DNA of 64,000 bases, taken from assembly GCA_025617745.1 (NCBI GenBank), contig CM046864.1, positions 28,024,199 through 28,088,198 of the forward strand, in the 5' to 3' direction. Below, in pieces: positions 54,446-64,000 of this stretch. The position numbers and the translations under genes are program-made. Origin of the DNA: Heliocidaris erythrogramma (Eukaryota > Echinodermata > Echinoidea > Camarodonta > Echinometridae). The stretch's first letter is position 1; each line of letters opens with the position of its first letter. Below the pieces are notes generated by a model, which was not told the DNA's origin, made no database searches, and saw only the letters and a list, made by a program, of their open reading frames with translations.

Positions 54446-56290
54446 GAAGTGTGAAAATATATTTTTTCCCTATTTTTTCCCTATTTTATTCCTATTTAAA
54501 CGAAAATAGGCCTATTTTTTTCCTATTTTCTTTGGAAAAATAGGAAAAATTAGATCTATTTTTTGGCTATTTTTTATTTTTCACCTATTTTCTTCCTATT
54601 CTAAGGAAAATAGGCCTATTTTTATTGTATTTCCCTCGGAAATAGGAAGAAAATAGAAGTAATTTTAGGCTATTTTTTTTAATTTTTCACCTATTTTCTT
54701 CCTATTTCAGGAAAATAGGCCTATTTTTATTGTATTTCCCTCGGAAATAGAAAGAAAATGGAAGTAATTTTAGGCTATTTTTTTATTTTTCACCTATTTT
54801 ATTCCTATTTCAGGAAAATAGGCCTATTTTTATCCTATTTCCCATGGAAAATATAATAGAAATAGGCCTATTTTGAGGCTATTTTCTGATTTTTTCCTAT
54901 TTTTTAGACCTCATTTCTCTCCGGACTATTTTTTCCCTAGTTTTTGCACTTTTCATTTTTGTCAAAAAAATAGTTTTATCCTATTTTTCAGGCTAGCTCT
55001 AGTTTCATCCTAGTTTTCTCATTATTCTAAAACTAGTTTTGTACTATTTTCCAAACTTTTATCTTTCCCCATGATCCAGCACTAGTTTTATCCTATTTTC
55101 CAAACTTTATTTTTTCCAGCACTATAGTTTTATTCTAGTTTCCTGACTTCTGTACTTTTGCTAACACTAGTTTTATCATATTTTCCAAACTTTATCTTTT
55201 CCAGCACTAGTTTTATTCTAGTTTCCCAACTATTGGTTTCTATAGGTCCTAATCAATCATGAATATTCATGAATAACAATCTAAAATATGAAAACTAGTG
55301 GAAATAGATAAATACATTTAGATTTGGGATTAAGATTTGAACTTTGATAGAAATTTTACTTACATTAAACTATTGTAATGTTGTACACAATTTCAAAAGG
55401 CATTTTCATATTTCATTAATAAAAGTGTAAATCAATTTTAATAATAAAAGTGTAATCTAGTCAGTAACCATTTTTTATAGCACTACAACTATGTCCCTAT
55501 ATATAATGAATGTGATACAATTGCTTAGTAGCTAGGTATAGGACATAGGATGTAGGCTATAGGATTTATAGGAGTAGGAGAGGAGAGGATAGGATATGAT
55601 TACAAGATAGGATAATAATTAATAATGTCATGTGATTGTTCCTGTAGACACCCACAGCATTTCTTCTTATTCTTCCTCTTTGTATTTGTATTTTCTCAAT
55701 TAAGTTTAACCTATTTTCTGCCTAGTTTTCCACTATTTTATTCCTGTTTTTGTCCTATTTTTTCTGTAGTTTCCCATTATTCAATTCCTATTTCCTCCTA
55801 TTTTATCCTATTTCTCAATCAAATTTTATCCTATTTTCTGCCTAGTTTTCCACTATTTTATTTCTATATTTTTCCTATTTTCCATCTCCCACTATTTTCT
55901 TCAACGTGTTTTCCCCTATTTTCTACCTAGTTTTCACCTAATTTAATCCTATTTCCATCCTATTTTTGTTTTTTTCCTATTTCCGGAATAATTTCGAAGG
56001 ACTATTTTCTTTCTGGTTTTATCCTATTTTCTTGGAATAAAAATAGGGAAAAATAGGGGAAAAAATAGGAAAAATGTGTTTCAATCCTATTTTTATCCTA
56101 TTACAAGTAGCTATCTCTACGCTATACAAAATAGGAAAAAAATAGGAAAAAATATTTTTGACAAACTATTTTTTTCCTAGTTTTATCCTATTTTCTTGAA
56201 ATAAAAATAGGGAAAAATAGGGAAAAAATATATTTCCATTGGTAATTTTTTTGGATTTTTTTCCTATTTTTACCCTATTTCATTTCGACT
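54446..56290. repeat. AT-rich array of TTTTTCCTA-type units
   Basis: About 1.85 kb is dominated by tttttcctattttt, ctagttttatcctattttc and the palindrome aaaataggcctatttt in irregular alternation on both strands. Units in the left part repeat every 100-130 bases (for example ggaaaataggcctatttttattg near 54600 and 54710). No coding capacity. Confidence 0.85.
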
Positions 56291-57110
56291 TGGGTGGTAG
56301 GTGAATATTCAAACCGACATACCAAGACCTAAAAACTTACAATCAAAACGGTGTTTTATAATAAATTTCTCTCTTTTTCATAAAATCGATGTCATCTAAA
56401 ACTGAAACATTCCTCCTTTCTGTAACTATGTGTAAAGTAATGTAAACATACACATTCATTATTCATACTGGATTCTTTGCCTCTTTTTTTGCAATTAATG
56501 ACACGTCAGAGCTAATTCATATAAGATAGTTGCGTAAAACACATGTTCCAACTTCTCAATCACATTTTAACCTTTTATGCATGATTTGGACAAACAGGAA
56601 AAGATATTCAAATAAGTGTAATCGGAAGTTTGAAGGTACAAATGGAAATCAGGGAATTTTCAGTTTCTCCAAAAAATATTCACTCTTTAAGCTAGGAGGA
56701 AAACTTTCCCTCATTTATGGTATCGAAATTACACCCATACTGTAGCTTCCTGAAAATACTTGTTTGATATATGTCTCATAACTTGGAACATATGTTGCGT
56801 ACACATACACGATTATCATGAAAGTGAATGCATGAGACACAAATTGAACAATGTATTTATTTCATCATAATCATTACATTGCCCACAATATTTAGTAAAC
56901 AGCAACAAATGTCATGTAATTTCAAAAATGCATTGTGCAAATTCCAAATGAGATGGGGGAAAAGTTGTTTAAGTTTCTCTTAATTCAAAGATTTGGCTAT
57001 TTGGAACCATTAAAGCAACAATAAATCTAAAACTAGAGTTTAATTCGTCATGAGGACGAATTAGGTGGTCCGTCTTTCCATTTGTATGATCATGATTGTA
57101 ATCAGGGTGA
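56291..57110. other. intron sequence, no gene seen
   Basis: AT-rich with no recognised repeat borders. A palindromic word, aattcgtcatgaggacgaattag, spans 57040-57063. Confidence 0.45.
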
Positions 57111-57214
57111 TCATAATGCTAGACTGAAGATACATGTAGGAATTCAAGAATGCGACGCATGGAGATGCTTCTTGAGGACAGGAATGTAGAAAAATGTGTG
57201 AAACGGTCATTGGA

Positions 57215-57935
57215 AGATGCGATGATATTGATGATAATCATCATGATGAATATCATGACAGTGATGATGATAATGATGATGATAATCATGATGATGATCA
57301 TTATATCATGACAGTGATGATGATAATGATGTTGATGATAATCATGATGATGATGATTATATCATGACAGTGATGATAATACTGATTTTGATGTTAATCA
57401 TCATCATGATCATCATGAATATCATGACAGTAATGATGATAATAATGTTGATAGTCATCATCATGAATATCATCATGACATTGATGATGATAATGATGTT
57501 GATAATCATGATGATGATCATTATATCATCATAAAGGTGATGATGATAATGAAGTTCATAATCATCAGCATCATCATGAATATCATGACAGTGATGATGA
57601 TAATGATGTTGATGATAATCATGATGATCATTATAATGATCATCATGACAGTGATGATAATGATTTTGATGTTAATCATCATCATCATCATCATGAATAT
57701 CATGACAGTGATGATGATAATGATGTTGATAATCGTGATGATGATCATTATATCATCATGACAGTAATGATGATAATGATGTTGATGTTAATCATCATTA
57801 TCATCATCATCATCATGAATATGATGACAGTGATGATAATGATGTTGATGATAATCATGATGATGATATAATGATGATGATGGTGATGATGATGATGATG
57901 GGGATAATGATGATGACCATGACTGCAATGACAGT
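57215..57935 (+). repeat. GATGATAAT/ATCATCATG microsatellite, long
   Basis: A degenerate array of gatgataatgatgttgatga and catcatgaatatcatgacag units. Its Ile/Met-rich open frames on both strands are not genes. Confidence 0.9.
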
Positions 57936-58303
57936 GACCTTAACCATGCCAAATATAAAAGAGAAATCACATTTTGTTACGAAGATACGACCATAAGTTG
58001 ATTTTTACAAAAAGGCGCCTGGATGACGTCACGATAATCTGATGACCTTGAAAAAGTTGCGGGAACTTGACCTTATTAGGACTGATGATTGACGAAAGAG
58101 CACTAGCTCTATTTGACATTGCAATACACGACAGGGAATCACAATTTCCATAGGGTTGTACACAAACTACTGCACACTACTTTCCAATAGACAAAACACG
58201 CAAAATAAGGCAGTTTAGTACATGGTTTGTGATTGTATATGATATAATAGTCGAAGAAGATGGTAAAATGAAAGGCAAAAAGACGCAAAAAAAAAAAAAA
58301 TTA

Positions 58304-58368
58304 TGGACCCACCGGGGATCGAACCTGGGTCACCGGAATGAGAGGCAAGTGCTATAACCAATAGACCA
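58304..58368 (-). ncRNA. tRNA-derived SINE head, copy 1
   Basis: In minus sense: tggtctattggttatagcac (A box), gcctctcattcc (CTC anticodon-like loop), ggttcgatcccc (B box), then gtgggtcca and a T-run, a Pol III terminator. The 5' acceptor strand does not pair with the 3' end, so this is a tRNA-Glu-like SINE head or tRNA relic rather than a working tRNA. Confidence 0.6.
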
Positions 58369-59586
58369 AAATATTTCCCATAGAGATAACACGTAAACGA
58401 AAAACGGGATTCTCAAATCCCATTTTGTAGTGAAAAATTGGGCATGATCCCGACATCTGATAAAAGCGTATAGTCTCAGCTATAACATACTAAAATCTGG
58501 AAGAAAATGGACTAAAAACAACTGAGATACAGCTCAGAGAACAATGTCATGTAGATTCATGATTCGAAAAAAAATCATCTTCCATAGACATAACACGCAA
58601 ATAGGGAAAATTCTGACATGGCATCTTTAATTGAAAATTTCACTGTGATGACGTCATCAAAATGAAAAATGGTGGTTACTAATTTTGTAGAAAATTGCCT
58701 CAGCTACAACATATTAAAATGTGGGTAAAAAACGACTAATAATTACGAAACTAGAGCCAAATTTGCATAAATGTGATGATGTGAAAACATGAAAAATGGA
58801 AATTTTGAATTCTGGCGCTATTTTGATGGCGTCATAATGTTTATGAGGGTCAAATGATACATGAAATGAAATCTATGATGATGAAAAAAAATTGGGGGGT
58901 TTGTGGAATATTTAAAGAGCTACAGTTAATTTTGTAGAGCCATGTTTTTGCACGTTTTTACGTTATTTTCGCCATAGATGCGCGCACGGATTTTGAAATT
59001 TGACGCGCCCGTACGACCTTATTATTGATTGAAATTGATTCCAAGTTGATGGAAATGATTAAGAAAAGTGTCAGAATTGCAAATCAATCGAAAAAACAGC
59101 GTTTTAACGTTATTTACGACTTGCGCGCGCGTAAAACGCGCGCGCGGACGCTTACGCACAAACATTTTTGAAATGCTGAAAATGACCTGAAACGTGTGCA
59201 GACTTGATCCTACTTGATTTTGAGCATTTTTAAATTTTGACGCGCGCGTACGCGCACGTCCTGACCTCTAGATGACCTGTGAGGACATGACTTGATGACC
59301 CGTCATGTGAAGTTTATGTGATGTGAATATGGTTGATTTTTGATGATCGATTATGAAGATATAATCGATCTTGAAAATTTACAAAATGGCGTCTTGATGA
59401 CGTCACGATGACCTGATGACCTCCAAAAGCTTAATGGATCATGTCCATGATTGACCTCATACATGACATGAAACTCGATGATAGTGACCTGGCCGATTTT
59501 GAGATATGGTGGCCACAAGAATTTGTTATAAAAAGAAGAAATAAATAAAAAGAAGAAAAATCTTGACAAAATTAATAATGAGGAAA

Positions 59587-61705
59587 TACTAAACTGAAGA
59601 TAGGAAGTCAAGAATGCCATGAATGGAGATGCTTCTTGAGGACAGGAATGTAGCAAAATGTGTGAAACGGTCATTGTAAAATGATTATGGTGATGATGAT
59701 AATGGTGATGATGATGAAGATGATATAATGATGATGGTTATAATGATTATGATGATATAATGATGATGGTGATGATATAATAATAATAGCGATGATGATC
59801 ATGACAGTGATGATAATGATGATGATGTAATGATGATTATGATGGTGATGATAATCATGATAATGAAGGGGATAATGATGAAGATTGATTATGTGATAAT
59901 GGTGATGATTATGGTGATGGTGATTATGAAGATGATTGATGATATAATGATGATGGTGATAATGATGCTAATGATGGGGATAATGGTGATGACCATGACT
60001 GCAATGACAGTGACCTTAATCATGCCAAATATGAAAGAGAAATCACATTTCGTTATGAAGATACGACCGTAAGTTGATTTGTACAAAAATGCACCTAGAT
60101 GACGTCACGATAAAAGATGACCTTGAAAAAGATGCGGGAACTTGACGTTATTAGGACCGATGACTGACGAAAATTTAAAAATAATTGAGTAAGCCAATTT
60201 TGAGAAATTGTAATATCAAATAGGACTAATGATATTGCAGGATAGCTTTAATACACTTCAGGGAATCAGATTTTCCATAGGGTTATACATAACTACTGCA
60301 CACTACTTTGTAATAGACATAACACGCAAAATAAGGAATTTTACTACCTGGTTTGTGATTGCTTATGTTATAACAGTCGAGGAAGATGGTAAAATGAAAG
60401 GCAAAAAGAAGCAAAAGAAATTTTTTTCTTAATGGCCCCACCGGGGATCGAACCTGGGTCACCGGAGTGAGAGGCAAGTGCTATAACCAATATACCAAAA
60501 TATTTCCCATAGAGATAACACGTAAACGAAAAACGGGATTCTCAAATCCCACTTTGTAGTGAAAAATTGGGCATGATCCCGACATCTGATCAAAAATTAG
60601 AGACCACATTTATGAAAGCATATAGTCTCAGCTATAACATACTAAAATCTGGAAGAAAATAGACCAAAAACAACTGAGATACAGCTCAGAGAACAATGTC
60701 ATGTAGATTCATGATTCGAAAAAAAATCATCTTCCATAGACATAACACGCAAATAGGGAAAATTCTGACATGGCATCTTTAATTGAAAATTTCACTGTGA
60801 TGACATCATCAAAATGAAAAATGGTGGTAACTAATTTTGTAGGAAATTGCCTCAGCTACAACATATTAAAATCTGGGCGAAAAACGACCAATAATTACGA
60901 ATCTAGAGCCAAATTTGCATAAATGTGATGACGTCAAAACATGAAAAATGGAAATTTTGACTTCTGGCGCCATTTTGATGACGTCATAATGTTTATAAGG
61001 GTCAAATGATACATGAAATGAAATCTATGATTCATACCCTACCTGATGATGACAAAAAATTTGGGGGTCAACGGACTATCTAAAGAGCTACAGTTAATTT
61101 TGTAGAGGCATGTTTTTGCACGTTTTTACGTTATTTTCGCCATAGACGCGCGCATACGACCTTATTATTGATTGAAATTGATTCCAAGTTGATGGAAATG
61201 ATGAAGAACAGTGTAAGGATTGCATATCAATCGAAAAAACAGTATTTTAACGTTATTTACGACTTGCGCGCGCGTAAAACGCGCGCGCGGACGCTTACGC
61301 ACGGACATTTTTTAAATGCTCAAAATGACCTGAAACGTGTGCAGACTTGATCCTACGTGATTTTGAGCATTTTTAAATTTTGACGCGCGCGTACGCGCAC
61401 GTCCTGACCTCTAGATGACCTGTGAGGACATGACTTGATGACCCGTCATGTGAAGTTTATGTGATGTGAATTTAGTTGATTTTTGATGATCGATTATGAA
61501 GATATAATCGATCTTAAAAATATACAAAATGGCGTCTTGATGACGTCACGATGACCTGATGACCTCCAAAAGCTTAATGGACCATGTCCATGATTGACCT
61601 CATACATGACATAAAACTCGATGATATTGACCTTGCCGATTTTGAGATTTGGTGGCCACAAGATTTTGTAATAAAAATAAAGAAGAAAAATCTTGACAAA
61701 ATTAA
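59587..61705 (+). repeat. tandem segmental duplication, copy 2
   Basis: This is the second copy of the unit at 57120-59586, with a shorter GAT-rich part (59676-59990) and many point changes. It ends in aaagaagaaaaatcttgaca, as does copy 1. Confidence 0.88.
60433..60497 (-). ncRNA. tRNA-derived SINE head, copy 2
   Basis: The counterpart of 58304-58368 in the second duplicate, with a few substitutions (a box a little altered) and the same B box. It has a T-run after the 3' end in minus sense. Confidence 0.6.
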
Positions 61706-61849
61706 AATTCTAATGTGGAATTGCCCATAAATACATCGTTGTATGACTTTAAATGACCACGATTTTGATGGCAATCAAATCTGGGGCATGAAAAGGACAA
61801 ACTGAGACACTTGCTATGTTTTTACGTTGTTGTATCACAAATATATGGC

Positions 61850-62042
61850 ATTTTTTATAAATTCAGATATTACCATGGCAACAGCCAATTTGGAGCATAA
61901 CCATGACCCTGGATAAGTCAGATGTTAACTGCAAGGTAATGTGCAACTTGAAAGAAAAATTCTGAGATATTAACGATATCCATTTATGTAGGCCACAGTA
62001 TTTATATTCATGAAAAATATGCTATTTTCTGAAAAGTAATTT
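61850..62042 (+). repeat. X-box-bearing repeat, copy C, left part
   Basis: Contains attaccatggcaac at 61869-61882. It is separated from the rest of copy C by the TIR element at 62043-62922. Confidence 0.55.
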
Positions 62043-62922
62043 GTGACCCTCCACCACAAAACGATCAATAAGTCGCAATGGGAGTTTAAGAGTAAACTGA
62101 TGTAAAAGGTGGTTTGGGGTGGAAATTTTGATTTTAATTTTTTAATATTTTCTGAAAGTTCATTTATTAATCTACCATCTGACAAAATTTCAGGTTAAAA
62201 TACCTTGTACAAATATGTTTTTACTCTCATTCAAAATGACCATGTTTTCCTTGACACTCAAACTCTGTGTGTCAATTGCTGGGATTGTACTTCACATTGC
62301 TTTTCCAGTATAGCTTAAAAACTATGCACTGTCTGACAGTGGCGGCACCAGAATTTTTAAAGTGGGGGGGGGGGGGGCAAATGGGGGGCAAATGGGGGGC
62401 AAAAGAAAATGTTGGGGGCAAGGGCGGACAAAAACAATTTCCACCCTTTTATTTTTTTTCACTCCGAAAATTATTGGGGGGGGGCAAAGCTTCTGACTGG
62501 GGGGGGGGGGGGGCAAATAATGCCCCCACGCCCCCCTGGTGCCACCACTGCTGTCTGATATTCAAAATGTAAAGAAACAAAGAAATATATCTTTTCTGAA
62601 GGTATAGAAAGTTTCATCCCAATCCAATTAGTATTAGTGTATGCTAGGGAGTTTTGACTCAACCTTTTGTGCGACTAACAATAGGACACAGACTTGGTGC
62701 TCTTAAATGGTCACTCTTCTTCAGGGCCCGTTTTCTCTATTGTTTTGGTCATTAGCCTGTCTGACACGTTGAAATTCCCTTTGTAATTTACAAGGGTTTG
62801 CTTAGTCCATACAAGACAAGTTATATATCATTTTAAAGCTTGGAATCTAAGCTTTCAAACTGTGTTGAAATTTTAAAAACCCAAGTTTCCGACTTATTGG
62901 TCGTTTTGTGGTGGAGCGTCAC
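62043..62922. mobile_element. 880 bp GTGACC-type TIR element
   Basis: The left end gtgaccctccaccacaaaac and the right end (reverse complement over about 35 bp, with gcgactt-like inner part) are similar to those of 3897-12080 and 628-1287. Target duplication is unclear. The interior has a G-rich foldback (62363-62545, with gggggggcaaa repeats and gtggcggcacc / ggtgccaccac). No transposase. Confidence 0.7.
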
Positions 62923-63700
62923 ATTTGTTACCATGGCAACGTCTCTAGTACTTCCATCCGCCACCATTTTGATGGCAAATAGGCAGATAATGATATCTGA
63001 GTCATCTGGGTAACAAAAAATAACAGCATGAAACTGTGTCTAAGGGATGGGGTACGTTTTGGGTATAGCCCATACACTTTCGAAATTGATTTCATAAGCC
63101 ACGCATACCTACTTTAACTTTTACATCATTTAGTTGGCATAGCAACCGTCTTAACAGGCATGACTGTTACCTCAAAATCTCTCTTTGAAAGTGGAAAGTA
63201 TGTGTGCTTAGATATTTCCATTATGTTTTGTTTTGATACAGAAATGCTATATTTCTTTTTTAAAATACCAATCCCTACCATGTCGTTGCCAAAGTAAGAC
63301 CCTGTTGTGGCATACACATGACTTCGCACGACCAAGACTTTCATGTCATGAAAAGTTTTGGCATGAAATAGATATATTTATACACTTTTATTATGTTTTT
63401 ATGTTTTTTTTTATTTAACTATGCTATTTTCTGAAATGCTAGACGTTACTTTACCTTTTTGAGAGTAACAATGCCCTTTGACAACTGAGATTTTGATTAA
63501 AATAACATCGGTAGCTTGGAATTGATACACTTCATCACTTACATTATATTTTTATGTTGTTTAATAAGAGATACATGCATTTTTAAAGAAAATATTTTGT
63601 TACCATGGCAACGGCCGAAGACGTCATTTAGAAAAATGGCAACAAGTAAATTCATTTTCAGCACCCCCAAAATAGGGGATATAGCACAGAAGATTTTAAG
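62923..63700 (+). repeat. X-box-bearing repeat, copy C, main part
   Basis: Best-preserved copy in plus sense. Motifs: gttaccatggcaac (62927-62940), gttggcatagcaac (63133-63146), gttgccaaagtaag (63285-63298) and gttaccatggcaac (63599-63612). Confidence 0.8.
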
Positions 63701-63768
63701 TAAACTTAATGGCTAGCTCTTCACAGTATTATCGGTATTGCTCAAAAAAAAATACTTAAAAGACTTAC

Positions 63769-63870
63769 TTGGTTGTATAGTTCACCTCTATCATCAGGAG
63801 GAACAGTAGAATCCAGATCACGGCTGAGATCAAATACAATCACATATATGGCTCGCCATGTCAGAAACAC
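63769..63870 (-). CDS. Roco gene exon 2, Roc GTPase domain
   Basis: Acceptor ctcttgagccgcag, 34 codons (VFLTWRAIYVIVFDLSRDL and then STVPPDDRGELYNQ), donor gtaagt. FLTxRAIYxxVFDLS is the Roc core strand after switch II. Phase 0 at both ends. Confidence 0.95.
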
Positions 63871-63980
63871 CTGCGGCTCAAGAGAGTGACAATAATATAT
63901 AGTCCATGATGCTCCTAATTGCAATTGATATATAATACACAGTTTATCATGATTTCATGTCGACATTTGATATGAAATAC

Positions 63981-64000
63981 CTCATAATCCTTGGCAGTCA
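63981..64000 (-). CDS. Roco gene exon 1 of this window (edge, partial)
   Basis: The last 20 bases before the window edge read TAKDYE in the frame of exon 2 and end at a donor (gtattt). Its upstream part, which would hold the P-loop and switch regions, lies outside. Confidence 0.7.

Larger units (their letters stand above)
57120..59586 (+). repeat. tandem segmental duplication, copy 1
   Basis: This copy and 59587-61705 share the same order: gagatgcttcttgaggacag, a GAT-rich microsatellite, a block with gatgacgtcacgat, a tRNA-like segment in minus sense, repeated ATGA-rich unique sequence, a run of alternating CG and an end block with gatgaagatataatcgatc-like sequence. The microsatellite is longer here (57215-57935). 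Confidence 0.88.
29445..64000 (-). other. Roco-family gene locus (Roc GTPase plus COR), partial
   Basis: Exons of one minus-strand gene are spread over this span: 63981-64000 (edge), 63769-63870, 38796-38948, 37819-37932, 37076-37210, 35294-35500, 34423-34614, 33655-33790, 32855-33012 and probably 29445-29525. Together they encode about 430 residues in one frame through phase-compatible introns. Roc-COR proteins are large GTPases in which COR mediates dimerisation; in animals the group includes LRRK, MFHAS1 and DAPK1 relatives. No kinase, LRR or death domain falls in the window, so the subfamily is open. The intron 38949-63768 is 24.8 kb and full of repeats. Confidence 0.9.

Noticed and set aside
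57119..57970. Ile/Met-rich open frames on both strands
   Set aside because: Caused by the GAT/ATC microsatellite.
58304..58368. Functional tRNA-Glu gene
   Set aside because: A and B boxes are good, but the acceptor stem does not pair, and the same segment is repeated at 60433-60497 inside a duplicated repeat.

Overview
The window is metazoan nuclear DNA. It has spliced exons with consensus GT/AG borders, large introns and dense mobile elements: LINEs of at least three kinds, a Ty3/gypsy element, Penelope-like elements, terminal-inverted-repeat elements and tRNA-derived repeats. The base composition, the AT-rich introns, the Mag/SURL-like gypsy, the Penelope elements, a Roco gene and a P2X7-type ballast-domain gene together suggest a marine invertebrate, perhaps an echinoderm or another invertebrate deuterostome. 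The species cannot be fixed from the sequence.

The main host gene is on the minus strand. Nine exons between 64000 and 32855, with a tenth likely at 29445-29525, encode part of a Roco-family protein: the Roc GTPase domain (63769-64000 and 38796-38948), then the COR domain (37932 down to 32855). All nine firm exons keep one open frame across phase-compatible splice sites. The 24.8 kb intron between the two Roc exons, and several smaller introns, are filled with repeats. The 5' exons lie beyond the right edge and I did not find the 3' terminal exon.

Layout. 1-3197: decayed L1/Tx1-like LINE (minus) with a 660 bp TIR element inside. 3600-12447: tandem retroposon tails split by an 8.2 kb nested composite (a TIR element holding a head-to-head Penelope dimer, which holds a gypsy element). 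13300-23430: foldback-like region with long inverted flanks, large arrays built on the palindrome CCCATATGGG, and two inverted 790 bp twin elements with tRNA-like segments. 23648-29044: inverted-repeat-bounded unit holding a frameshifted gene for a CXC plus P2X7-ballast protein. 29580-32193: LINE fragment and a long hairpin element. 32855-38948: Roco COR/Roc exons, with a Penelope tail, a TIR element carrying an exon-like ORF, and a hairpin repeat between them. 39650-63700: the giant intron, holding repeats rich in RFX X-box motifs, a stack of LINEs (one RTE/Nimb-like, one CR1-like, one near full-length CR1-like with ORF1 and ORF2), a TTTTTCCTA-type AT-rich array and a tandem duplication of about 2.3 kb.

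Most coding capacity in the window belongs to mobile elements and is broken by frameshifts, stops or deletions. The Roco exons are clean. The best candidates for something undescribed are the inverted-repeat-bounded ballast-domain unit, the X-box-bearing repeat family and the 790 bp twins with opposed tRNA-like segments.
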